Assembly: GCA_937928175.1 (NCBI GenBank)
Contig: CALFVP010000040.1
Location: forward strand, 1 to 9,148
Source of the DNA: an uncultured bacterium
Lineage (GTDB): Bacteria; Spirochaetota; Brevinematia; DTOW01
Length of the DNA stretch: 9,148 nt
Direction of reading: 5' to 3'
How positions within the stretch are numbered: the stretch's first letter is position 1; the number at the start of each line of letters is the position of its first letter. Below the pieces are notes generated by a model. It had not been told where the DNA came from. It saw only the letters and a list, made by a program, of their open reading frames with translations, and ran no database searches. Shown here piece after piece: positions 1-6,129 of this stretch. The position numbers and the translations under genes were made by a program.

Positions 1-162
1 TATAGTCTTTGAATAAAAGTTATTCATCTGAAAGTAGACGAATGCAAAAATTAGTAGAAATATAAAGATAGAAATAGCTAAACTAACCTTAACTGAAAAG
101 TTCAATTTAAAATTCATGAATTTAAACTTTGTAGGTTTAAACTTTGTAAACTTAAACTTCAT
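1..162 (-). CDS. N-terminus of a membrane protein of unknown function (partial, cut by left edge)
   Basis: An open minus-strand frame starts at ATG 162-160 and runs without a stop through position 1, giving 54 visible residues. The start is supported by an AAAAGGGG Shine-Dalgarno (170-177) seven bases upstream. The protein opens with a strongly cationic tail of about 24 residues built from four five-residue repeats of the type KFK plus two. One clear hydrophobic segment follows at about residues 24-44 (core ISIFIFLLIFAFVYF), then QMNNFYSKTI. By the positive-inside rule the tail should be cytoplasmic and the segment after the helix outside the membrane, as in membrane-bound sensor kinases, cyclases or chemoreceptors, but no domain is visible to decide. 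A later ATG (117-115) is possible but has no Shine-Dalgarno. It is divergent from the epimerase gene. The existence of the gene is well supported; its function is unknown. Confidence 0.72.
   Translation of the reverse strand, partial: MKFKFTKFKPTKFKFMNFKLNFSVKVSLAISIFIFLLIFAFVYFQMNNFYSKTI
103..162 (-). repeat. Four tandem 15-bp in-frame units encoding a KFK-rich tail
   Basis: The first 60 bases of the left-edge gene are four consecutive imperfect 15-bp units (162-148, 147-133, 132-118, 117-103). Each has the core AAGTTTAA or AATTTTAA. They translate as MKFKF, TKFKP, TKFKF and MNFKL. The unit length is a multiple of three, so copy number can change without a frameshift. Units 2 and 3 are nearly identical at the DNA level (ACAAAGTTTAAA shared), which suggests recent slippage or duplication. 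Confidence 0.75.
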
Positions 163-180
163 ACTAAAACCCCTTTTGAA

Positions 181-210
181 ATTATCATTATCAAATACGT
201 TAAAAATCAA
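181..210 (-). promoter_or_regulatory. Candidate sigma-70-type promoter of the left-edge membrane protein gene
   Basis: Reading the minus strand, a TTGATT -35 element (210-205), an 18-bp spacer and a GATAAT -10 element (186-181) lie just upstream of the AAAAGGGG ribosome site. Predicted initiation near 174 gives a leader of about 12 bases. GATAAT is directly duplicated (192-187), so the exact -10 is ambiguous. The region is very AT-rich and chance matches are likely. Confidence 0.35.
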
Positions 211-246
211 AAAATTTTAACATAATAAGATTTGAGTTTTGGCTAG

Positions 247-276
247 TTGAATTTAAACGGTTTACTTTATTAGACT
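247..276 (+). promoter_or_regulatory. Candidate promoter giving a leaderless epimerase mRNA
   Basis: A TTGAAT -35 element (247-252), an 18-bp spacer and a TAGACT -10 element (271-276) precede the epimerase ATG (287). Only 10 bases separate the -10 from the ATG. Transcription should therefore begin about 3-5 bases before the start codon. The sequence before the ATG has no clear Shine-Dalgarno, which fits a leaderless transcript. The -10 match is modest (4 of 6). Confidence 0.35.
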
Positions 277-286
277 AATTTGAATT

Positions 287-1261
287 ATGAGGGTTTTAAT
301 AACGGGGGCGAGTGGATTTGTAGGGTATCACTTAGTTGATTTTCTGAGTAAAGAAGGTTTTGAGATATTTTGTCTTGTTAGAAAGACAAGTAACGTAGAA
401 AGAATAAAAGACAAAGTAAAATTACTATACGGTGAGGTAACAGTACCTTCATCACTTGAAGAAGCGGTGAAAGGCGTAGATTACATTATTCATGCAGCAG
501 GTTTAGTTAAATCTGTTAGGAAAAAAGATTACTTTGATGTTAACACACAAGGTACGATAAACATACTAAACGCAACTTTAAAATACAATCCAAAGATTAA
601 AAAATTTGTTTACATAAGTTCTCAAGCTGCAAGTAGACCTTCAAAAGAAGAAATAAAAGAAGATATTCCATCGTCACCAGTAACATCATACGGTAAATCA
701 AAACTAGCATCTGAAAAATTTATTGAAGAAAATTTTATGGACAAATTACCAATAACAATAATAAGACCTAGTGCAGTGTACGGACCTTACGATAAAGAAT
801 TTCTTCCGGTATACAAAATGATAAACAACGGTATAGAAATACTCGTAAAAGGAGGAAAAACAAAACTTAGTATGGTTTACGTTAAGGATTTAGTGAAAAG
901 TGTATTTTTATCCATGATATCTGAGAAAACTACTGGGAAAAAGTACTTTTCGGCACATCCTCAAAGTGTATACCTTATTGACTTCTACAAAGCGATAGAG
1001 AAATCTTTAGGCAAAAAATTCGTTTTAAGGATACCAGTACCAATACCTATACTCTATACATTAGCATTCTTAAATACAATACTTTCAAAAGTAATTAATA
1101 AACCTTCGATGTTTAACTTTGAAAAAGTCAACGAAATAAAAAACAGCTGGGTATGCTCACCAGAAAACATAATAAAAGACACTGGAATGAAATACGAATA
1201 CGATATAGAAAAAGGAGTAGAAGAAACCATAAAATGGCTAAAAGACGAAAAACTACTTTGA
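287..1261 (+). CDS. NAD(P)-dependent epimerase/dehydratase (extended SDR family)
   Basis: This 324-residue protein has the size and motif order of an extended short-chain dehydrogenase/reductase of the nucleotide-sugar epimerase/dehydratase type. The N-terminal Rossmann glycine motif GASGFVG is at residues 7-13. The acidic turn after strand 3 is near GEV (49-51), and IIHAAG (67-72) follows. The catalytic set is Ser111/Ser112 in YISSQAAS and Tyr135/Lys139 in SYGKSK. The substrate-side motif IIRPSAVYGP is at 158-167. Substrate cannot be read from sequence: nucleotide-sugar epimerases, HpnA-like and dihydroflavonol-reductase-like proteins all share this plan. It is probably cytosolic; the hydrophobic stretch near 250-265 (IPVPIPILYTLAFL) could touch the membrane or be a buried helix. 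The ATG at 287 is the first in frame and lies right before the glycine motif. No strong Shine-Dalgarno is seen. It is monocistronic here and ends overlapping the opposite-strand PTPS gene by 9 bp. Confidence 0.9.
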   Translation: MRVLITGASGFVGYHLVDFLSKEGFEIFCLVRKTSNVERIKDKVKLLYGEVTVPSSLEEAVKGVDYIIHAAGLVKSVRKKDYFDVNTQGTINILNATLKYNPKIKKFVYISSQAASRPSKEEIKEDIPSSPVTSYGKSKLASEKFIEENFMDKLPITIIRPSAVYGPYDKEFLPVYKMINNGIEILVKGGKTKLSMVYVKDLVKSVFLSMISEKTTGKKYFSAHPQSVYLIDFYKAIEKSLGKKFVLRIPVPIPILYTLAFLNTILSKVINKPSMFNFEKVNEIKNSWVCSPENIIKDTGMKYEYDIEKGVEETIKWLKDEKLL

Positions 1262-1615
1262 GAAAATAGCTGAAAACTCTTCAGTTTCATCAACTTTTAC
1301 GTATTCAACATGTAAACGTATACCCTTAGAAACTTCATTGAATATAAACTCTGCTATACTTTCAGCAGTTGGAACCTTACCGTAAAAAAAAGGGTTTTCA
1401 TTTAAATAGGAATTTTGAAGTTTACTAAGCACAACATCGTCTAGAAACTTTTTTAACTCAACAAAATCGATAACTACATCATTTTTACTGAGAGTATCAC
1501 TGTAAACGCAAACCTCTACTTTATAATTATGATCGTGTACTTGTTCCCAATCACCGTTAGGCATTTTGACTTTATGGTAAGCGTAAAAACTAGACTTAAC
1601 TATTACCTTATACAT
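1253..1615 (-). CDS. 6-pyruvoyltetrahydropterin synthase family protein, PTPS-III-like signature
   Basis: A 120-residue single-domain T-fold protein of the PTPS/QueD family (COG0720). The three zinc ligands are visible as His14 (FYAYHK), His27 and His29 (HDHNY). The family motif PTAESIAEF (82-90) and the pterin-anchoring Glu110 in VDETEEF are also present. QueD has Cys four residues before the HxH; here that position is Trp23, and Glu24 gives ExxH. That signature is described for PTPS-III, which makes 6-hydroxymethyl-dihydropterin from dihydroneopterin triphosphate and replaces FolB in folate synthesis. The HGH glycine is Asp28, and the usual LDHxxLN is LQNSYLN, so the Asp-His catalytic pair is Gln67-Asn68. 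A strong AAGGAG Shine-Dalgarno sits inside the end of the TPR gene, which ends one base before the ATG, so the two are almost surely co-transcribed. Family membership is confident; the folate role is inferred, and a changed or lost activity is possible. Confidence 0.88.
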   Translation of the reverse strand: MYKVIVKSSFYAYHKVKMPNGDWEQVHDHNYKVEVCVYSDTLSKNDVVIDFVELKKFLDDVVLSKLQNSYLNENPFFYGKVPTAESIAEFIFNEVSKGIRLHVEYVKVDETEEFSAIFSK

Positions 1616-1616
1616 A

Positions 1617-2975
1617 CTAAATTCTCCTTAGAATTTTAGTAAGTTCAGTTCTATCAATAAGAACTACAGGTCTATTTTCCGAATACCTTATAGCTTTAGG
1701 TGTAAACTTAGAAGTAGTTATACATATTCCTTTAATTCCATGAAGACTTTTAACTTTATCAACTATGAAAGCCAAAATATCATCTTCAACTGGTTCACCA
1801 CTTCTTGTTACAACAACGAAAACTTTACCTTGTCTAACTGTTCCCCATTTACCAGATCTTTCAAGAGCAACAATATGAATTGTACTATCGTCAATTATTT
1901 TACTATCAATAACATCGTACTCAAGCTCTGAAAGTACTTTTTGCGAAAGTATTTCAAAAGTAGAAGTAGAACATGTAACAAAATCTTTAAGTTTATCATC
2001 CATTCTAAGATCACTGTACCTGGCAAGTTTTTCCTGCACATCCATATAGTTAGGTCTAAATTGAGCTATTCTTTCCCATTGTTCAATTGCTTCAATAATT
2101 TGTTTTCTGTTTTCAAGCAAACTAGCTAAAGCATACCTTATAGCAACTGTAGTATTGTTTTCCTCGTTACTGTACTTAAGTGCTCTCTGAAATTCATTCA
2201 AAGCTTTGTCATAATTTCCACTATCAGCTGATATAAGACCAATTTGATAAATAGATTTTATTTTAAGATCATTATCACTTGATCTTTCTGCAATTTCAAA
2301 TTCTTGAAGTGCTTTAACTGTATTGTTCATTGCTTTATAGATAATTCCTAAGTTGTAGTGAGCTTCGTAGTTCTTCGGGTCACTTTTAACACAATTTATA
2401 AAAGCATTCATAGCTTCACTATACTTATTCGAATCTAAATGAATTTTACCTATGTAAAACCAAGCATCCGGAAAAGATAAATTTATCTTTACAGCTTTCA
2501 TCAAATAACCTAAAGCGTTGTCCCTCATATTTCTTTCATAAAAAATTTTACCAATGTTAAACAAAGCAACGTAGTCGTTTGGATCTATTTTAGTTATGAG
2601 TAAAAACTCTTTTTGAGCTTCTTCAATTTGACCCATAGAAATGTATATATCAGCCATTCTATACCTAGCTTGTTTTTCTATAGATTGATTAGAAAACTTT
2701 CCTAAAGCTAAAGCTTGACGATATTCAACCAACGCTAAATCCTTCTTCCCAGTTTTATAATAACAATCAGCTAAATAAAGATGTGCTAAAGAATTTTTTT
2801 CATCTTTTTTGATATACTCCTCCAAATCCCTTATAGCAGCAGCGTAGTTACCTTCATCGATATTCTTTTTTATTATATCCAACTTAAGAGGCTGAACAAA
2901 AGATCTAAAAAGAAACAAAATAACAATTACCAATATAATTACTGCAAAAGCCCCAAGTATGATAATATCTTCCAT
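1617..2975 (-). CDS. Membrane-anchored TPR protein with degenerate Mrr-like C-terminal domain
   Basis: A 452-residue protein in three parts. Residues 4-23 are one hydrophobic helix (core IILVIVILFLF) that anchors the N-terminus in the membrane. Residues about 30-315 are tetratricopeptide repeats with recurring A/G/Y/A/P positions, for example GNYAAAIRDLEEYIKKD, NDYVALFNIGKIFYE and KNYEAHYNLGIIYKA; roughly eight units suggest a protein-binding scaffold. Residues about 338-452 resemble the Mrr-type restriction-endonuclease fold: TFEILSQKVLSELEYDV, then strands, a helix, GIKGICITTSKFTPKA (415-430) and VVLIDRTEL (437-445). The catalytic positions look lost: the metal-binding Asp aligns with His367, and QxK with V389-T390-R391. 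An AAAAGG Shine-Dalgarno supports the ATG. It lies 54 bp after ileS and is tightly followed by the PTPS gene. The TPR assignment is firm; the Mrr relationship is my motif-level inference. Cytoplasmic scaffolding is likely, with target unknown. Confidence 0.85.
   Translation of the reverse strand: MEDIIILGAFAVIILVIVILFLFRSFVQPLKLDIIKKNIDEGNYAAAIRDLEEYIKKDEKNSLAHLYLADCYYKTGKKDLALVEYRQALALGKFSNQSIEKQARYRMADIYISMGQIEEAQKEFLLITKIDPNDYVALFNIGKIFYERNMRDNALGYLMKAVKINLSFPDAWFYIGKIHLDSNKYSEAMNAFINCVKSDPKNYEAHYNLGIIYKAMNNTVKALQEFEIAERSSDNDLKIKSIYQIGLISADSGNYDKALNEFQRALKYSNEENNTTVAIRYALASLLENRKQIIEAIEQWERIAQFRPNYMDVQEKLARYSDLRMDDKLKDFVTCSTSTFEILSQKVLSELEYDVIDSKIIDDSTIHIVALERSGKWGTVRQGKVFVVVTRSGEPVEDDILAFIVDKVKSLHGIKGICITTSKFTPKAIRYSENRPVVLIDRTELTKILRRI
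1624..1629 (-). promoter_or_regulatory. Shine-Dalgarno of the PTPS-family gene, inside the TPR gene
   Basis: AAGGAG on the minus strand, eight bases from ATG 1615, lies within the last codons (LRRI) of the upstream TPR gene. It fixes the PTPS start and implies coupled translation. Confidence 0.75.
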
Positions 2976-2996
2976 AAACTACCTTTTAAAAATTTC

Positions 2997-3026
2997 GTTA
3001 TATTATTGTAAAAAATAAAGTATTAA
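2997..3026 (-). promoter_or_regulatory. Candidate internal promoter of the TPR-PTPS pair
   Basis: In the 54-bp gap after ileS, the minus strand shows TTAATA (3026-3021), an 18-bp spacer and TATAAC (3002-2997). The predicted start near 2990 leaves a short leader that contains the AAAAGG Shine-Dalgarno. This would allow the TPR and PTPS genes to be expressed apart from ileS. The -10 is good (5 of 6) and the -35 weak. Confidence 0.35.
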
Positions 3027-3029
3027 CTT

Positions 3030-5795
3030 TCAAAAGTTACAAAGTGCTTCCAAACACTTAGAACATATTGTAGGATGATCAGGATTACTACCAACAGTAG
3101 TAGAGTAAATCCAACATCTCTCACATTTTTTTCCTTCGGCTTTACTAACCCCCACCCTTATTTCTTCTTCTTCGTAGTAAATAAGGTTACTGGGATCAAA
3201 ACTTTCAACAACACATTGAGATACAATAAAAAACTCCCATAGTGAGTCTTTGTAATATTCTAGAATTTCCTTAATTTTTTTATTACTAGTATCAATGTAA
3301 ACCTTAGCTTCAAGAGAAGAATTTATAACTTCACTTCTTCTTGCTATATCAAGTGCTTTAAGAACAACTTCTCTTACGTAAAGTACAGTATCAAAATTTT
3401 CTCTAATCTCTTTATTATTCCACTCATCGGGTATAGTATCATACTCTGTTAAGAAAACTGAAGAAATTCCAGTTCTATCTTTAAAGAAATGGTGCCAAAC
3501 ATCTTCAGAAGTAAAAGAAAGTATAGGAGAGACGAATTTTACCATAAAGCTAAGCAAATAATACATAGCTGTTTGTGAGCTTCTTCTTTTTATACCATCT
3601 CTCTTACCAGTATACAACCTATCCTTTAAAACATCAAAATAAAAAGAGCTTAGTTCAATATTGAAGAAATCGTAAATATTTCTATAAACTTTGTTAAACT
3701 CAAAGTTGTCGTAATACTCTATTAGATTTTTCGATACGCTGTAAAGTCTATCCAAAACCCATTTATCTATATCGGTAAGTTTACTGTAAGGTAGTTTATC
3801 ATTCTCGCTAAAATCGTACAAATTAGCAATCATGTACCTAAACGTATTTCTAATTTTTCTGTAAGCATCCACAACTTTTTCCAATATGTGATCTCCTATT
3901 CTTAAATCTTCTGTAAAATCTTCTGAGACTACCCAAAGTCTTAAAACATCTGCTCCATACTTTTTTATAACTTCTTCTGGCGAAACAACATTTCCCAAAG
4001 ATTTATGCATAGCTCTACCTTGTTCATCGAGTACAAACCCATGCGTAAGTACGTTTTTATAAGGCGCTTTACCTTTAATTGCAATAGAAGGCCAAAGAGA
4101 TGACTGAAACCATCCTCTATGTTGATCTGAGCCCTCAAGGTAAAGATCTGCAGGTGAAGATAATTCTTCTCTCTCATCTAAAACACAGAAACTACTTACA
4201 CCTGAATCGAACCATACATCAACAATATCTTTTTCTTTCTCAAAATCATTTCCACCACAATCGCACTTAAAATCCCCTAAAAGATCCTTTATACTTTTCT
4301 CAAACCATACATCAACACCATCCCTAAGGAAAATTTCAACAATATGCTTACCCCAACTTCCACCTAAATAAGTTTTACCACACTTTTTACAAGTTATAGC
4401 AGGTATAGGAACACCCCAAGCTCTCTGTCTAGATAAACACCAATCTGTCCTATTCTTTACCATAGATTCAATTCTATTTTTACCCCAAGACGGAACCCAC
4501 TTAACATTATTTATCTCTTCAAGAGCCTTACTTTTAATAAACTTTTCACTTACATTGAAAAACCATTGAGGTTTAGTCCTAAATATTACAGGATTTTTAC
4601 ATCTCCAACAATGAGGATACTGGTGTTTGTAACTCTCGTAATGCAAAAGTACACCTATTTTATCAAGATACTCAACTATAAGTTTATTTGCTTCAAAAAC
4701 TTTAATACCTTTCCATTCACTAACTTCCTCAGTAAACCTCCCTTCATCATCAACCGGTGACAAAAGTAATAGTCCATACCTTACCCCAACTTCATAGTCC
4801 TCAATACCATGTCCCGGTGCAATATGAACAATACCCGTACCAGTATCAGAAACAACATGCTCACTAAAAACAACTTTAGATTCTCTACTTTCAAAAGGAT
4901 GAAAAACTTTTAAACTTTTTACATCTTCCATTGAAATATCTTTAAGGTAAGATGGATCCTTACCAAGTTTATAAGAAACTTCATTTACCAGATTTTTAGC
5001 TAAAACGTAATACTCTTTACCATCGAAAGAAACAACAACGTATTCAAGTTCTTCACTGAAGGCAAGGGCAACATTACCAGGTAAAGTCCAAGGAGTTGTT
5101 GTCCATATCAAAACAAAAAGTTTTCCATCAACATTTACTTTACTTTCCTTAACTGGGAATTTAACGTAAATAGCAGGAGATTCTTTTTCGTAATACTCAA
5201 TTTCAGCTTCAGCAAGAGCAGTACCACAATGAAAACACCAATGTATAGGTTTTTCTCCTTTGTATATAACTCCTTTATCAGCTAAATTTACCAAAACTTT
5301 AGCAATGTTTGCTTCGTACTCTTTGGACATAGTTAAATAAGGTTTATCCCAAATACCAAAAACCCCAAGCCTAATAAATTCTTCTCTTTGAATGTCTATA
5401 AACTTTTGTGCATATTCTCTGCTTAGTTTTCTAATTTCAGAAAAAGGTGTAGTTTTAGCATTGGGACCAAGGTTTTTTGTAACGTTAAGTTCTATAGGTA
5501 AACCATGACAATCCCAACCAGGAACAAAAGGCGAATAATACCCCTCTAAAAGTTTATTCTTAACTACTATGTCCTTAAGAATCTTATTTAAAGCGTGTCC
5601 TATATGAATATGTCCATTAGCGTAAGGAGGACCATCATGAAGAATATACCTTTTATTTTTATTCTTTAAAGATAAAGCTTTTTCATAAATTTTATTATCA
5701 ATCCAAAACTTTATAAAATCAGGTTCCCTTTGAGGCAAATTAGCTTTCATAGGAAAACTAGTTGAAGGTAAATTGAGAGTACTTTTGTAATCCAT
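3030..5795 (-). CDS. ileS: Isoleucyl-tRNA synthetase
   Basis: This 921-residue class I synthetase charges tRNA-Ile with isoleucine in the cytoplasm. Landmarks in order: GPPYANGHIHIGH (55-67) holds the HIGH signature. WTTTPWTLPGN (231-241) and GTGIVHIAPGHGIEDY (319-334) belong to the CP1 editing domain that clears Val-tRNA-Ile. A CxxC/CxC pair (C469, C472, C511, C513) forms an insertion zinc site. EGSDQHRGWFQSS (554-566) is next, then the KMSKS-loop equivalent AMHKS (595-599). The C-terminal zinc knuckle uses C891, C894, C911 and C914. Length and the C-terminal knuckle match the bacterial IleRS1 class rather than the eukaryote-like, mupirocin-resistant IleRS2 class. The signature loop is unusual: the first Lys and first Ser of KMSKS are Ala and His. 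The start is set by a GGGGGAG site seven bases upstream, inside the end of purS, so the two genes are translationally coupled. No T-box leader is present. Confidence 0.97.
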   Translation of the reverse strand: MDYKSTLNLPSTSFPMKANLPQREPDFIKFWIDNKIYEKALSLKNKNKRYILHDGPPYANGHIHIGHALNKILKDIVVKNKLLEGYYSPFVPGWDCHGLPIELNVTKNLGPNAKTTPFSEIRKLSREYAQKFIDIQREEFIRLGVFGIWDKPYLTMSKEYEANIAKVLVNLADKGVIYKGEKPIHWCFHCGTALAEAEIEYYEKESPAIYVKFPVKESKVNVDGKLFVLIWTTTPWTLPGNVALAFSEELEYVVVSFDGKEYYVLAKNLVNEVSYKLGKDPSYLKDISMEDVKSLKVFHPFESRESKVVFSEHVVSDTGTGIVHIAPGHGIEDYEVGVRYGLLLLSPVDDEGRFTEEVSEWKGIKVFEANKLIVEYLDKIGVLLHYESYKHQYPHCWRCKNPVIFRTKPQWFFNVSEKFIKSKALEEINNVKWVPSWGKNRIESMVKNRTDWCLSRQRAWGVPIPAITCKKCGKTYLGGSWGKHIVEIFLRDGVDVWFEKSIKDLLGDFKCDCGGNDFEKEKDIVDVWFDSGVSSFCVLDEREELSSPADLYLEGSDQHRGWFQSSLWPSIAIKGKAPYKNVLTHGFVLDEQGRAMHKSLGNVVSPEEVIKKYGADVLRLWVVSEDFTEDLRIGDHILEKVVDAYRKIRNTFRYMIANLYDFSENDKLPYSKLTDIDKWVLDRLYSVSKNLIEYYDNFEFNKVYRNIYDFFNIELSSFYFDVLKDRLYTGKRDGIKRRSSQTAMYYLLSFMVKFVSPILSFTSEDVWHHFFKDRTGISSVFLTEYDTIPDEWNNKEIRENFDTVLYVREVVLKALDIARRSEVINSSLEAKVYIDTSNKKIKEILEYYKDSLWEFFIVSQCVVESFDPSNLIYYEEEEIRVGVSKAEGKKCERCWIYSTTVGSNPDHPTICSKCLEALCNF

Positions 5796-5799
5796 AATC

Positions 5800-6030
5800 C
5801 TACTCCCCCATTCTCTCTACTTCAAACTTTTCAATAACATTATTACAAAAAACTTCATTAGCAACCTTCTTTATCATTTCCTCATTATTATCAGACTCAA
5901 CAATAAAAACCTTTCCAACCCTAACGTTTTGAATACCCTTATACCCCAAATTATGTAAAACTCTAAGAATAGAATTACCTTGCGGATCAAAAACATTATC
6001 CTTAAGAAAAACTGTGACTTTGTATTTCAT
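5800..6030 (-). CDS. purS: Phosphoribosylformylglycinamidine synthase subunit PurS
   Basis: A 76-residue protein of the usual PurS size. In Gram-positive and many other bacteria FGAM synthase is split into PurS, PurQ and PurL; PurS is the small dimeric bridge that carries ammonia between glutaminase PurQ and synthetase PurL in de novo purine synthesis. Family landmarks are the N-terminal strand YKVTVFLKDNVFDPQGNS (3-20), LGYKGIQNVRVGK (28-40) and the C-terminal NNVIEKFEVE (63-72). purQ and purL are not beside it: the gene directly downstream, four bases away, is ileS. It is the first gene of the minus-strand cluster. The ATG is the only Met before the first strand and has no clear Shine-Dalgarno; a promoter-like sequence ends nine bases before it, so the mRNA may be leaderless. 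Confidence 0.93.
   Translation of the reverse strand: MKYKVTVFLKDNVFDPQGNSILRVLHNLGYKGIQNVRVGKVFIVESDNNEEMIKKVANEVFCNNVIEKFEVERMGE
5803..5809 (-). promoter_or_regulatory. Shine-Dalgarno of ileS, inside purS
   Basis: GGGGGAG on the minus strand lies in the last codons of purS, seven bases before the ileS ATG at 5795. It decides the ileS start and ties ileS translation to that of purS. Confidence 0.75.
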
Positions 6031-6039
6031 AGAATAATT

Positions 6040-6069
6040 ATTTTAATTTCTCAAATAACTATTTTACAA
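6040..6069 (-). promoter_or_regulatory. Candidate promoter of the purS-ileS cluster (leaderless)
   Basis: The minus strand shows TTGTAA (6069-6064), an 18-bp spacer and TAAAAT (6045-6040). Nine bases separate the -10 from the purS ATG, so the predicted start is only about 2-4 bases upstream of the codon. This is consistent with the missing Shine-Dalgarno. Confidence 0.45.
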
Positions 6070-6090
6070 GAAAGAATAAACCCCTTTCTT
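6068..6090. promoter_or_regulatory. Inverted repeat between divergent purS and STAS promoters, possible operator
   Basis: AAGAAAG (6068-6074) and CTTTCTT (6084-6090) form a perfect 7-bp inverted repeat separated by nine bases. Its edges touch the -35 elements of both divergent promoters. The half-sites are about 16 bp apart centre to centre, not far from one and a half helical turns. A binding protein here could affect both genes. No known regulator motif is recognised, and purine-like AT-rich sequence makes short repeats common. Confidence 0.3.
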
Positions 6091-6119
6091 TGAAAAAATG
6101 AAAGCAAAACATTTAAAAT
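6090..6119 (+). promoter_or_regulatory. Candidate promoter of the STAS gene (leaderless)
   Basis: TTGAAA (6090-6095), an 18-bp spacer and TAAAAT (6114-6119) make the best promoter match in the window (4-5 of 6 at each element). The ATG at 6130 is 10 bases after the -10, so the transcript would begin about 3-5 bases before it. There is no Shine-Dalgarno before the ATG. Confidence 0.48.
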
Positions 6120-6129
6120 TTTGTCCAAT

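Noticed and set aside
163..286. A small RNA or riboswitch in the divergent gap
   Set aside because: The 124 bp are almost all A and T with no stable stem; the predicted leaders of both genes are too short to hold a riboswitch.
1253..1615. Naming the PTPS-family gene queD
   Set aside because: The QueD Cys and the Asp-His pair are missing and the ExxH signature points to PTPS-III; no other queuosine gene is near.
1617..1964. A restriction system based on the Mrr-like domain
   Set aside because: Apparent catalytic residues are missing, the protein is membrane anchored, and no methyltransferase or defence gene is nearby.
3024..3039. Perfect inverted repeat TAACTTT-CA-AAAGTTA at the ileS stop, as a terminator
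   Set aside because: The stem has one G-C pair and would need to open to a four-base loop; the following T-rich stretch is not a clean T-run. It may be chance, and it overlaps the candidate -35 of the TPR gene.
6121..6123. TTG start for the STAS gene
   Set aside because: The ATG nine bases later fits the STAS first strand and the promoter spacing; a start at the TTG would fall at or before the predicted transcription start.
5796..6129. T-box leader controlling ileS
   Set aside because: ileS is directly preceded by purS with no room for a leader, and the gap before purS lacks T-box or terminator structures.
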